Both the position numbers and the translations under genes were made by a program. Below are positions 22,641 to 33,708 of a stretch of DNA of 64,000 nucleotides, piece after piece (the first letter of the stretch is position 1; each line of letters begins with the position of its first letter). Origin of the DNA: Nothopassalora personata (lineage: Eukaryota; Ascomycota; Dothideomycetes; Mycosphaerellales; Mycosphaerellaceae). The notes beneath the pieces were generated by a model. The model did no database searches and was not told the DNA's origin. It was given only the letters and a program-made list of their open reading frames with translations. The stretch lies in contig CM066296.1 in the NCBI GenBank assembly GCA_033816765.1, positions 2,356,001 to 2,420,000 of the forward strand, written 5' to 3'.

Positions 22641-23900
22641 ACTTCTGGAGGAGTGGACTGATTCTGAAGCTTATGGCATGGGGACATGCTGGAAAAGAGC
22701 TGTGATATCTCCCGGAACATCGATTGTATGGCAGAGCGTCTCTGAGTTGTAATCAGGCTGCGTAGCATCAAGTATCGTCTCAATGAACGCAGTGTCGCCA
22801 GCATGCATGCAATAAGAGATAAGGGAGCCGAGGAAGTTCACTCAACTGTAAATCTTCGTCATATCCAGCGTCCCAATATGCTGGCGGAATTCTATGGTAC
22901 CTGATGGCTCAGAACCTGGCATGTCGCTATTGCCGATGAATAGATTGTCAAAATTGATAGAATAGGCATGTCCGCTGAACACCTGGATGTTCCCTACGAA
23001 ATCCAATTCCGCAATTCTGCAAATGTCGCCATAATTCTGGCAATCTTTGACGTTCTGCAGCCATGTGAGAAGATCCCGGTCATGGGGTACGTTGTGTGTG
23101 GTGTGGTATCGGTGAAACAATGGTATAGTCGCCCGTTGAGGTGGAGAGAGGATAGGCAAGTGTAATCTGGGTGGCGAGACTCGGTTTCGGTAATGTCGCG
23201 GGTCCATGTGTTTGCCGTGATGCGAGTTGATGCGTGAATGGAGTCAATGCTTCGCTCGTGGGCGAGGAAGATTTCGTGGATGCACTTGGCAATTTCAATC
23301 GAGAACGGTTTGGCGCCTTAAGCGAAGTGAATATGGTAGCACTTGATGTGTGGTGCAAGGTGTGTTGATTGAGAGAGGTCTACGAAGGAAGAAGGACCGC
23401 TATTGCGCGTGCATGGACCTATGACCCATTCACTTCAAGTATAACCATAGCTTTCGTTGGTAGTAAAGTGGCAATCGGAGTTCTGTTCTACACGTCGCAG
23501 GATATCCAGGACCTACTCAACGCGCGTGACGCAGCCTCGGTCGCTGATTTGAAGGACGGGAGACGAGATCTCATTAGAACGCTGCGTGTATTTGTCTGGC
23601 AGGAGGGCAAGCTCAGCGGGCGTAAGGCATGTTAGCTCTTCATTGATGGACCAGGTGGTATAAGGCTCAGTGCTCTTGCTGTTGTAAGAAAGTATCAGAC
23701 CGTTCTGGCGAGGAAGTAATGCAAAGCGTGATGAATGTCGACGTACTTTGATCGTCTTTGACATTGCTGTTTAGAACCAGATCATGCCAGGCTGTGTTAG
23801 CGGAGGCGCTTTTGGCATAAACAGCAACGAACTCAAGCTCGATACCAAAGGTTAATGTGGGATCGATAACGAAGCGAACGTTCGATTGCTGAAGGGTACA
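22640..23900 (-). pseudogene. Amidoligase-family pseudogene
   Basis: Read on the minus strand, the relic starts with the N-terminal amidoligase motif DPTLTFGIELEFVAVYAKSA (about 23,875-23,815). It continues as TTWSINEELTCL and NEISSPVLQIS near 23,580. Later come YHIHFA, stop, GAKPFSIEIAKCI and EIFLAHERSIDSIHASTRIT, then GTIEFRQHIGTLDMTKIY (about 22,900-22,850) and FLGSLISYCMHAGDTAFIE. This matches fungal members of the putative amidoligase family (ATP-grasp-like, thought to form amide bonds). At least four in-frame stops interrupt it: VE-TAG-VLDIL, HFA-TAA-GAK, a TGA after NESYGYT, and TGA after KIYS. The family's conserved NESCG Cys is Tyr. Two of the stops fit CAG/CAA-to-TAG/TAA change. Not functional. 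Confidence 0.75.
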
Positions 23901-24276
23901 AATAAAACTAGAATATGGCTGATCGAAAGCAAAATAGTCCAGCTATTTGTACGTAGTCAAGAGAAGTGGGCGTGAGAGATGTCGCCGAGCTCATGCTGTG
24001 GTAGAACTCCAACGACATCTCTTAGGCACCGTCGTATCAAGGAATCGTGGACATAGAGCGATCCATTGTTTTGCAATGACACGGGCATTGTGAGGACTAT
24101 GGCAGATTGCTGATATATAGCCACAGAGCCGTCGAGGGGAAGATGACGAGATTCGTTGCCGCTTTGGACGTCCAGTGAATCACTTCAAAGCTGCACGTGC
24201 TTCGAGCGAGTTATGGTCGCCTGGAGAGTAGGCATGCATAGCACGACGCGCATTACCCTTGTGTGTTGCCATAGTC

Positions 24277-24824
24277 CAGTGTTGTCAAAAAGGAGTAATA
24301 GTAAGAGTTATAGTAATTACTACTTACTAATAGTAATTACTATTTACTATAGTAATACCTATTACTATAGCCTTAGGGAAAGTCTTACTATTACTATTTA
24401 CTATTACTATTTTACTATAATAGTAATTACTATTTACTATAGTAATAGTAATACTTAGACATAGGCTTACGTAATAAGATTTAGGTTATCTAGGGATTAT
24501 ATATATATTTAATATTACTATTAACTTAGACTATTAACTAGTATTCTATATCCTACTATAGCTATCTTATAGAGTCTACTCTAAGTAGCGTAATTTAATA
24601 GCTTACTTAAGTACCTATTATACTAGTAGTAGTAATACTACTTACTATATAGTAATTACTATTTACTATTACTCTTACTATTCTCTTACTATTACTATTA
24701 CTCTACTACTATAGTAACTACTATTACTCTAGACCTTCGGAGATTGTAGTAATTACTATTCACTATTACTCTTTATTACTATACTCTTACTATTTACTCC
24801 TTACTCTTACTACTGCCAACACTG
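24277..24824. mobile_element. hAT-type MITE, 548 bp, with 8-bp target duplication CCATAGTC
   Basis: The left end reads CAGTGTTGTC (24,277 onward). The right end, reverse-complemented, reads CAGTGTTGGC (from 24,824), so the terminal inverted repeats match at 9 of 10 bases. CCATAGTC lies immediately outside both ends (24,269-24,276 and 24,825-24,832), a perfect 8-bp duplication, diagnostic of hAT transposons. The interior has no ORF and is almost entirely permutations of TAGTAATTACTATT, extremely A/T-rich and TpA-rich. That suggests a non-autonomous element altered by RIP or built from a simple repeat. It lies upstream of the amidoligase relic. Confidence 0.92.
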
Positions 24825-24832
24825 CCATAGTC

Positions 24833-26090
24833 ATCGCCATGCAGCTAACTCTCGCAGCTTCAGACAAAAGCTCCGGCTTTGGTACGAAGCGGAGCGCTTG
24901 CCGGCGCTCATCCTGGTCGCCAGCCCCTGCACGTTGTGGTCAAGCCAAAGCCCTGTGGAGACTTCGTTGAAAACGTGGGAGAGCTACCGCCTCGACCATA
25001 GGACCCGAGTGAGAACATTGCTGTGAACTATGCAAGAACAAGAGAGCGACTTGTTGCGCGACTGTCAGAGGAAGGCGATAGATGGAATACACTTACCTGT
25101 TGCACCTACGCTAGATCCCGTTTGATTCATCACTCAGCATCCCACTTCGCGATCATCTTCGCAATGATCATCTCGTTCCTTTGCTTCCCGAGAGCAACGT
25201 CAGTAGCATTATACATCTCCGCGAGTCTTGTAAAGAACATGCTCCGCACTGAGGAAGGTGTCAATTCATGTTCATGACGTTCGGGTTATCCAAGCGGAAG
25301 ATTGGCGAGGCGAGCTCGATGGATTGATCGATCAAGACATGTGATTTAAGGTGTCTGTAAGCACATCGTAGTCTGCATGCACGCACCACGTCGAATATGG
25401 CTTTTTCACCTCAATCAGGGTATTACGCCGGGAAAACATCGTTTCAGAAGGGCTTCAGCCTCGGTGTATGGTCTCATGGTTGCAGGCCATGCCAATGGTC
25501 ATCTGAAGTGGAGTAAGCAGGCGCGAGTACGAGGTGTCGAGGTGCGAGATGTGTGGCCATCTGCCTAATCGAGATAAGAGCTCCACCTCAAATCTAGACC
25601 TGCCAGAAGTCTTCGCGCGCATAGCCGTATAGGATCGAGACACGGGCAATTCGAGCTGGAAAGCAGCGCAGTCAAGTCAGCGGGAGAGCTGCGCAGTGAA
25701 GGCAGCCCGGACATGTCGATGGGAGAGGGAGTTCAACAGAGGACTGTGTTTGACTCTGTGTGAATGAACAGGGGTTAGTTACAGTGCAGAGCAGAAGGCG
25801 CAAGGCTGAAAGTGAACGGCATTCGACGTTTCGCGCAGCCGATCCCTCGCGCACATTCGCTTCCGTGGCGAAAGTCCCCGCATCTAACGCCTGGTCTACA
25901 TCCGAGCAGCTCGACAGCTCGAACTACTCTACATCGGATTCCATCCATTCTCTGCCGCCGTAGGCATCTATCACTCTACGCCCGCTGGGCATTGTCGGCG
26001 GCACCGCCACCACCACCTCCTCCTCCTCCTCCACCGCCACAACCACCACCACCACATCTGCTGCAGCGTGCTTGCTGGACAGTGCCGGCG
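24833..26090. other. Intergenic region and 5' leader of the C2H2 gene
   Basis: On the minus strand at about 25,255-25,145 a short protein-like stretch (SSVRSMFFTRLAEMYNATDV, then KMIAKWDAE) ends in TGA TGA; it may be a gene remnant. Near 25,990-26,060 is a CCACCACCTCCTCCTCC microsatellite. No complete gene is supported. Confidence 0.4.
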
Positions 26091-28222
26091 ATGGGTTTGC
26101 AAGAAGCCGACAGCACACGCGAGGCTCCGTCGCCGTCGCATCGAGCACCGTAAGTTTCTGGGATCTTCTTCGGCACACTGCAGCCCTCCGCTAACACGCA
26201 CATCACAGTAACCATGCCACAAACACTCGTCATGCCGCATCGGTATCGCCGGCTCGGCCTGCAAACAGCAAGCCGCTGCACATCGCACCACTCTCTGCGC
26301 CTGGCGTTACCGCATCTCCAGACTCGAGTGCCTTCAATCACAACCCTGTGCACTGGGGTGCCTACCGATCCTACGGTGGCGGGGAAAAGCCGCACTTCGC
26401 ACCTGGAGCTGGCGACAGGCTGACCATCATTCGGATTGCCGACAGACACGAGGAGCCGCCGCCGCCGCCGCCGCCGCGTTACCAACCTCCGCCACCGCCG
26501 CGACAGGAAGAGCCTCCTGTTCAGAGTCCTGTCCACTATGCGCCGAATGGCCAGTTACCGACACCGGTAGAAAACGGCGGTCACCTGCCAGCCTGGAATC
26601 CGTACCGTCAACCGATGCCGCCCGGCATGCCACCTCAACCACCACACACAGCTGAAGCGCCCATCATCCGTAGGCGGCGAGCACAATCATCACGAAGTTC
26701 TATCGACTCGCCAGCCACTCCGATATCACCAGGACCGGTGCCAAAACGCCACAGCACGGCGAAGCGTTCATCTCGCAGCTTGTCCAAAGACGGTGCCGGC
26801 CCTCTTCCGTCGACATCGAGCAACCGTTCCTTTCCTTGCCCACTAACAATATATGGCTGCACTTCCACCTTTGGCTCCAAGAACGAATGGAAACGACATG
26901 TCAACACACAACATATGCGTCTTGGTTTCTGGCGATGCGATCTCTGTCCGAATGGCGATCGCAAACCTAATGATTTCAACCGCAAGGATCTTTTCATCCA
27001 GCACGTGAGACGCATGCACCCAGCTGTCGCAAGTCATTCTGAAGCAGCCTCGACTCCGCCGAAGGCTGGAAAGGACAATGAAAGTATGCAAGCGCTGCAA
27101 GATGCCGCGAATCGATGCTACAAGGCACTACGACATCCTCCTCAGCAGAGTTGTTGTTTGTTCTGCGATCAACACTTCACTGGAAATGGCTCGTGGGACG
27201 ACCGTATGGAGCACGTCGGACGGCATCTCGAGCTCACGAGGAGAGAGGGACACCTCCCACCGGATCCACAAGAGTGGTCACCGGATGATGCTGTCAATCG
27301 ATGGATGTTGAAGGAGCGTATCATCTTCCCGCACGGCCAATCCTTTGTGCTGGAGGACCAAGGATCTTTGCAGAAGCCAATCATGCGACCAATTATGAAT
27401 GCCATGCCGATGAATGCACTTCCGGCACTAGTGAAGCCGCCTCAAACGAATGGCCACGTGGTGCCTGATAAGGTCATCTCCACCGATGTCTACGGGAGGG
27501 CGAGTTCACCAAAGCGCCGCTTTGATCCTGTGCATGATGCGATTAGGCACGAGCGTAGTTGGAGTGGCGGAGGACTAGAGGTAGTGTCAGGAGCCAATAA
27601 CCCAACGGAGGTTGGGCAGAGTCAGATGAACGGATTCAAAGCGGAATCAGCTCTTCCTGTACAGCCACCAGCAAGCACTCTTTCTGACACGACGCCAAAG
27701 GGGGAGGTAAAGGCTCGAAAAGAGAGCATCGAGGATGCGGATCCATATCTGGCACTTTTCAGTGCTATCAAAGGCAACGACGAGGAGGTGGTGGATGACG
27801 ACGAAGCCGAAATCATTGAGAATGGCGACAATGAGAAGCTCGACGCAGACGCTGAAGTCACTGCTCAAGATGAGCACGTCGCCAGAACCTCGACCCATGC
27901 GGACGTCGCGCACCGGCCTAGCACACGAGCAGAGAGTGCAAAGGATCACGTCGACACAAGCTACTACAGCACGATTAAGAATCGTACTTGGGGAGCAGTG
28001 CAGGCCATTGGAAGACTCTTTGCTGGACCACGACCTGGCTCTGAGATGGGCTCGGAGGAGCCTGAGGGGCCCAATGGAGAGAGGTCGCCCAGCCCCGTTG
28101 CTAAGCGTACGAGGTCTGCCCGCGCGAAGGGGGACGTCACTTTGGAAGGAGAAGAGGAGAGCGAACACGGCAGCCCAGCTCGGAAGCGGACCAGACAGTC
28201 TGTCATCAGCTCAAGAAGTTGA
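26091..28222 (+). CDS. C2H2 zinc-finger protein, putative DNA-binding regulator
   Basis: Exon 1 26,091-26,149, intron 26,150-26,208 (59 bp, GCTAAC branch site), exon 2 26,209-28,222; 690 residues. The chosen ATG starts MGLQEADSTREAPSP; the upstream in-frame sequence has no other ATG. A Pro-rich low-complexity region (about residues 90-180) precedes two finger-like units. One is FPCPLTIYGCTSTFGSKNEW with HVNTQH at about 228-255. The second is FWRCDLCPNG with DLFIQHVRRMH at about 260-290. A third Cys/His cluster follows (CCLFCDQHF with HVGRH, about 330-355). The C-terminal third is acidic then basic (NLS-like KRTRSARAK and RKRTRQS). This fits a nuclear regulator of fungal type; the target is unknown. 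Confidence 0.8.
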
Positions 28223-29009
28223 GCCCGGGGAGCAGTATGAGGGAGAGGCTTGCCCAAAAAAGCATTATGTCTTGCGAATCGGGTGGCTCAGTAAAGCCAT
28301 CTGCTTTTGTTTTTCTTGATACGTGTTAGCGATGGATCAGTCCGTGGCTACAGAGATGATGTCGGAGACAGCCAGATGAGATTTCGACAGTAGTGACGAC
28401 TTGTGGACACAGCAGACAGAAATGAACAGGGTGTGCCAGCTTGACAGTACTCCATCGCGGCGATAGTCACTCAAGTCACCATTTTGCATGCTTGGTGGGA
28501 CGTGCGCAGCCTTGGAGCGGCCCGCCGGTAACGGAAAGTGCTGCCGTGCGCGAGGTGACGTCATCTGAGTAGATCCCAGCAACAACGTGGCATGGGATCA
28601 TCCTCACTTGTCCTCATACTGCTGCGTTGCTCATCGCAATATCTTCCTGGGATGCAAAGTGCAGGAAAAATGGCCTGCTTTCAGTCCACGATTCCTGACC
28701 ACCTGGCGCTGTCAGCATTGCCCAGTGCCTGAAGCACACCAGCAGTCCAATTGCAGCAAACAAGATCAGTGCTGTGAGCTCGCGGTTCAGGGACCTCGAC
28801 GTTGCACACTGCAAACGGTGGTAGGTTGATGCCAACGCTAATCTTCTTGGCGATATCAATACTATGGTTCTCCCAATGGCAGCCTGTATGCAAGGATGCC
28901 TAATGGAAGCGTTGCCTACATTTTGCTCCAGAGTGTTCAACAGTATTGAATAAAAATATCTTGCATTACTCACGCATAGCATAGACAGACTCTTGAACAG
29001 CCTTACAAC
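28223..29009. other. Intergenic region
   Basis: 3' side of the C2H2 gene and 5' side of the next gene. Open frames on the minus strand (28,614-28,982) are not supported by codon pattern or family. Confidence 0.4.
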
Positions 29010-29666
29010 ATGCCTCGGACAGCCTTCATATCCGGCCCTCTCGACGTCTCACACGCCTACTTCGAGAAGTACTACAAATCCCTCATTGACACCGCAGTCG
29101 CCGCTGATGACAAATTTGTCGTTGGCTCCGTTTCGGGTATAGACGCTCTTGCCTTCGACTACCTTCTGTCGCACTCAGTCGGCCCGTCCAGGATCAAGAT
29201 TTACATGGCCGATTTCGAGATCGCTTGTCGTCCAGCCTTCGTCAAAGAGATCCAGCAGAAGCTTGGACCCGATGGAGTAGTGGTAGCGAAGACGCAAGAA
29301 GGCGAAGACGTGGTCACGATGCAGGGAAGAGACGCGGCTATGACGAGGGCGAGTGAATATGATATCTTGAGGTTCAGGACCGAGGCAGAGTGTAAGAAAG
29401 GTTACGGGCCTAGGTGGAGGGCAAGGATCAGCAATACCGAGAGGAACTGGCGAAGAAGATGGGACGGCAATGAAGGGGAGGAAGGCGGGGAGTATGTGAG
29501 GCATCTGAGCCCAGATGAGGCTGCGAAGCGTGATAAGGGGGGAAAGGATGGTGTGTCCGAGTGTGATGGCCAGTGCTGGGGACATCGGGACGTTGTTCAG
29601 CAGAGATCATTCTTTGGACGATCGGCAACTTTTGGGTTTGGTAATGCCGGTGCGAGGACGAGTTGA
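29010..29666 (+). CDS. Rossmann/SLOG-like hypothetical protein
   Basis: Single-exon ORF of 218 residues from ATG 29,010. The N-terminal half reads like a nucleotide-binding Rossmann-type domain: TAFISGPLDVSHAYFEKYY, then DKFVVGSVSGIDALAFDYLL and SRIKIYMADFE. This pattern (ISGP/H-F near the start, VGxxxGID in the second strand) recalls the SLOG/DprA-YspA superfamily, which binds nucleotides or related ligands. The C-terminal part is charged and likely flexible, with Gly/Phe-rich GRSATFGFGNAGAR at the end. No partner gene lies beside it. Superfamily assignment is inference by eye; a function cannot be given. Confidence 0.65.
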   Translation: MPRTAFISGPLDVSHAYFEKYYKSLIDTAVAADDKFVVGSVSGIDALAFDYLLSHSVGPSRIKIYMADFEIACRPAFVKEIQQKLGPDGVVVAKTQEGEDVVTMQGRDAAMTRASEYDILRFRTEAECKKGYGPRWRARISNTERNWRRRWDGNEGEEGGEYVRHLSPDEAAKRDKGGKDGVSECDGQCWGHRDVVQQRSFFGRSATFGFGNAGARTS

Positions 29667-30480
29667 AGTGAGTACTCTTCCCACAGGGCACCATACAGTG
29701 AATGTTGCCAATCTCTTGGCTGCAAGCACATCCTGTTGGACGCAAGTTGGGCAGCATCAACGCCCGTAACAGCCACCAGCGGACCCAGGCACCACGCTCA
29801 ACACGCCAATTCCACCGACCGACTTACCCAGTGCCGCGAGTCACGCTCTCAAATAAGCTTTCATGAGGCTTCGTACTCTCGATGTTCTGCCTACTAAAGA
29901 GGATGCCTTCACGTTTTGTACGCCAAGTTCAAGTACCTGGTCCCGTGAAGCCTTCGCAGAGAGGGCAACACTAAAAGGCGTCACCTCCGGGTATGGCAAT
30001 GCAGGATTGCGTTGCTTCCGGCAGGGTGCGTTGTCATGCCTTAGTCACATCTTCCGAGCCGGATGCAAGATCTGCCGGTGATGGGCTATGGTACTGCGCG
30101 GAGGACATGTTTGTCTCCAGCAACATAGAGGTAATGTCACCCGCTGGTAAGGCAGGCAAACTTTGTTCATGAACGACTTTCTTCACGTTGAAGCGTCTTT
30201 TTGAGCGACAAAGTTCTATACAACGTTTTCTACGAAGCTGCAGCCGAGGAGATGCATCAACAACGGACAATGATTTTAATTCAGTATCAGATCCAGTGAG
30301 CCATCTCCTCACGTCGGATGCAGAGCGGCGCTTGTTGCATTGCATAAAAATGCAGCAACGACAACGGGTCAGCCCTTGCGCCTGCCACTGAGCAATTACG
30401 CCGATTGCGAAACCGGGAAAGCATGCCCGTACCACTAGCACCTTGCAACTCCTTGATTCTGCCGCGGCGTCGTCGACAAC
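29667..30480. other. Intergenic region
   Basis: The minus strand is open for 193 codons (30,034-30,615) but with poor coding character. I see no supported gene. Confidence 0.4.
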
Positions 30481-30660
30481 ATGAACGGCGACCTCCTCCC
30501 GCCAAATTATTGCCTTCTCGAAACTATCTACTACACCGCCATCCGAGACATCAGACACCAATACTGCACTCCTTACGACATCATCTCCCACGCCATCGTC
30601 CGAATCCGTGCTCAACGAGACATTTTGCTGCTTGGAAGACTCACACGCGACCTAGAATAA
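30481..30660 (+). CDS. Small ORF, 59 residues, hypothetical
   Basis: ATG 30,481 to TAA 30,658-30,660. The product (MNGDLLPPNYCLLETIYYTA then IRDIRHQYCTPYDIISHAIV) has a natural composition and third positions mostly C or G/A, as in nearby genes, suggesting a real or recently real coding segment. No family is recognised. It could be one exon of a larger gene or a fragment. Confidence 0.3.
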   Translation: MNGDLLPPNYCLLETIYYTAIRDIRHQYCTPYDIISHAIVRIRAQRDILLLGRLTRDLE

Positions 30661-31824
30661 TCGTATAAGCGCATGTCAAGTATGGAATCCCGAACTTTTC
30701 GCTCGCCAAGGAGGCTTTGGCTGGCCTCGTCACACTGAAGAAGAATACAGCACGGGAGGTAAGCCTTCTTGTCTCCATCACAAAGCCCTAGCTTATGTGC
30801 CGAGGACTCCGCTCGAAGGCTTCGACTAGAGGGTATTTGTCGAGGTTAGAATAGTGCGAGCTCACTAGTGGCACAGACAAAACTCATGACCATTCGTGAC
30901 CCCGATTTCGAGTTTGCCGCTTGTTATGTGTATCAAGCCCGATCGCCTTGAGCTGATGCCATTGCAGGCGATAGTGATAATTAGAACAATGAGTCGTCGC
31001 CAGCACATAGTCACGTAATCCAGCGGTGCATTGATGCAGAGCTGTCGCTGCATGAATGGGCTGGCGGGGTATGCTGAACTCCCGCCTGAACTGCCACGTC
31101 AAGGCACGCAAGGCCGACGTGATCGCGTAGATTGCGCACGACAGATGATGCTGTGATGGTGTTCGGGCTGGGGTCGCTGTCGTTGGCCACGTGTCCATCG
31201 TTCGAGCTTAGACGGCTAGCCAGCTTTCTGGTATGCACGAGCCGTGCACGAAGTGTACCGTTTCAACAGATAGGAGCGACAAAGAAGGTATGAGCGAGGA
31301 CGGCGCGAAAGACGAAGAGGTGAACGAGAGAACGTCATCGAGCAGGTGAAGTACAGTAAGGTTCATTCATGCTGGGCGCCGGCGAGAGAGAAAGCCGCGG
31401 GTTCATGATCATGCAGGGACGTCTGTGCGACCCAATCGGAAAGGTCTAGGTCAGCCGCGTGTGTGACGATGTCCGCTCGAGGCGCCGAACAGCAACAACG
31501 CTGAGGGCTGAAGCGTCCTCGATCGAGCCTCGACTGTTACTTTGACACCCCGGCACATCACACATCACACCTTCTCCATCCCCTTCTCCCTCTTCTCCTA
31601 CAACTTCATCAACACCACCTCTCGCACTGCACGTCCATCTGCAGGCATCGGCATCGGCATCCAGTCCAACCCCGAGTCACAGCCACCGCTTGCCCCGACC
31701 AATATCTGCTAGCCTTGTCAGTGCCTGACTACGTACACCGAGCCATCTCCACGCTTGCCACTTCGCAACAACCTCGACAACTACTCTCGTGCTCTCAACC
31801 CCATCACATACCACATCCGGCGTC
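30661..31824. other. Intergenic region and AN1 gene promoter
   Basis: No coding feature is supported. The last 270 bp are CT/CA-rich, as expected of a fungal promoter and leader. Confidence 0.4.
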
Positions 31825-32390
31825 ATGCGTTCCAACAGCATCACTTCCATCAGCTCCTTCTGCTCCCGCGCCTCCTCGGCCGAGCCAGAGCCAACCATGC
31901 AGATCTTCGTGAAGAGCATTCAAGGCGACAGTGAGTGTCATCTGTCATCCAGATCGTATCTCTGCTAACGCAGCTGCCAGCTTTCCCCATCACCATTCCT
32001 GAGTCAATCTCGGTCCACACCCTGCGCTCCCTCCTCGCCCTGCGCACCAACGCACCCGAGTCCGACCTCCGCCTGGTCCACGCCGGCAAGCATCTCTCGC
32101 CATCGGAAGCTCTTTCGACCTATCAAATTAGCGGCGAGTCCACCATTCACATGGCCCTTCCCATCCGCGGCGGCGCACCCAAGAAGATCCGCTGCAACGC
32201 CAAGGACTGCAAAGAGAAGGCACAGCTGATCGTCGGCGACTGCGGCTTCTGCCAAGGTCACTTTTGCGGCAGGCACCGCATGCTGGAGAGTCACAACTGC
32301 ACCGGTCTTGAAGACTGCAAGAAGGAGGAGAAGGAGCGGAATCGCGAGAAGCTGGAGAGCGAGCGCACCGTGGCTATCAAAGGAATCTAG
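31825..32390 (+). CDS. Ubiquitin-like domain and AN1 zinc-finger protein
   Basis: Exon 1 31,825-31,930, intron 31,931-31,980 (50 bp, GCTAAC branch site), exon 2 31,981-32,390; 171 residues from the first ATG. An in-frame ATG at 31,897 would give 147 residues starting MQIFVKSIQGDTFPITIPES, the classic ubiquitin-fold start. The ubiquitin-like domain ends at the Gly-Gly of LPIRGGAPKK, which resembles a processing site. The AN1 finger follows: RCNAKDCKEKAQ, GDCGFCQGHFCGRHRM and ESHNCTGLEDC supply the Cys/His zinc ligands. A charged Lys/Glu tail closes the protein. AN1 proteins of this kind act in ubiquitin/proteasome stress responses. If cleaved after Gly-Gly, it would resemble a ribosomal-type ubiquitin fusion in layout. 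Confidence 0.85.
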
Positions 32391-33400
32391 ATCAGCGAGA
32401 GGTGGGCAAGCGGCATGATTCGGGCATGCAAGCCGACGGGAGGAGCAAATGATGTGCAGTAATAGCGGGTTAAGCGATACCGCGGCATTACGGGTTTGGA
32501 TGTTGTGCATGATGGAGTTTGGGAGGGGCTTTCCGGTTTGCGTGGCTCTACCAGCGGAGCGCATATTATGATTATGGCTAGATTGTGGTCTTTGATTATT
32601 CTGGTTCTCAGCGACCAAATACAACAGACATTGGTAACACCAGCCGGCAGGCAATCGCCCCGATCCTTCCCGGCGTGACACGGTGCCCCCAGATCTGAAG
32701 GAACGTGAACATGTGAGGTTACTGTAAGCACCGTTTGTAGAAGCTGGAGCTCCATGTTTAAGCAGACCAGACAGGAGAGCCGGCGGCGCTTTCCAATGAC
32801 GTGGCGGTCACGATTGACAAGGAGGTTCAGCCACGCTGAGCTTGACGCCTCGAGGCGATGCGCTTGGAGCAAGTCATCACTGCAGACAGCATTGCAAAGT
32901 CGACAGCATGTAGGTCAGAAGCATGGACGATATCTCGTGTTTGCTCGAGATGGCTGACGCACTGGACCTCGAGGCCACGCTTTTGCTGGCGCTTAACTCG
33001 GACGTGGGAGAGATTGACAAAGGGTACGACGGACGTTCTATTGCATTGGATGCTGAGGATGGTCCTCGGATCTTGACTGCGCTGGACTAAGGACTCTGAA
33101 GGTAGCACGCCTTGCGTCTCGAGCCGGCAAACCTACGGCCGAGGATACAGAGTCAAGACGAAGGGTGTGGTCAGTGTGGCAGCTGTCTCGAGGCTTCTGC
33201 GCTTCAAGCCATGCCTCAGGCGGCCCACCACCTGACCCCAGGCCGACAATGAGACCTCGCTGTTGATGGCAGGAACTCCTCCATTGTCGCGGACCTGGAC
33301 ATTGTTCGGGGCTGGGTAGCGCCTGGTGCAGCACGCTCTTCGCTCGACAATGCACTCCGATCAATGGTACTGGCATTCTGGCAACAATTGCGAATAGATA
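32391..33400. other. Intergenic region
   Basis: No supported gene, RNA or mobile element on either strand; the open frames are short and lack family resemblance. Confidence 0.4.
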
Positions 33401-33412
33401 TTATTCATCTGC

Positions 33413-33708
33413 ACAATAGCTTCGATACTCCCTTCGCGCTTGGCGCTCCCTTCTGACGTAGTACTTACTCCAGTGCAATAGCTGCATTGATTGAGCTCAC
33501 AATACATGCTAATGGGTGTTGTAGGAGTGGACAATAGCTTCGAGGTACGTGCACGCTTCGAGCAATAAGTTAGTGGCTGGTAAGTGGGTCTGTACAATAG
33601 CAACCATTGATTTTCTGACTGTTCTTGCTAACAATTGCTATGGAATCCTACAATAGCTACGAGCTACTGGTAATAGGGAGTTTCTTACAATAGCAGTGCG
33701 AACAATGG
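33413..33708 (+). repeat. Periodic ACAATAGC repeat array upstream of an unknown gene
   Basis: ACAATAGC occurs exactly at 33,413, 33,531, 33,594, 33,650 and 33,687, with GCAATAGC at 33,475, ACAATTGC at 33,631 and AACAATGG at 33,701. Spacings of 62, 56, 63, 56 and 37 bp give a two-unit period of 118-119 bp. Odd units extend as ACAATAGCTTCGA or ACAATAGCTACGA, and even units share CATTGATT. This indicates a decayed tandem repeat whose 8-mer has been kept better than its surroundings. It ends about 185 bp before ATG 33,892. Confidence 0.8.

Noticed and set aside
24156..24458. 100-codon ORF rich in Tyr/Ile/Thr
   Set aside because: Translation of the simple TAGTAATTACTA interior of the hAT MITE, not a protein.
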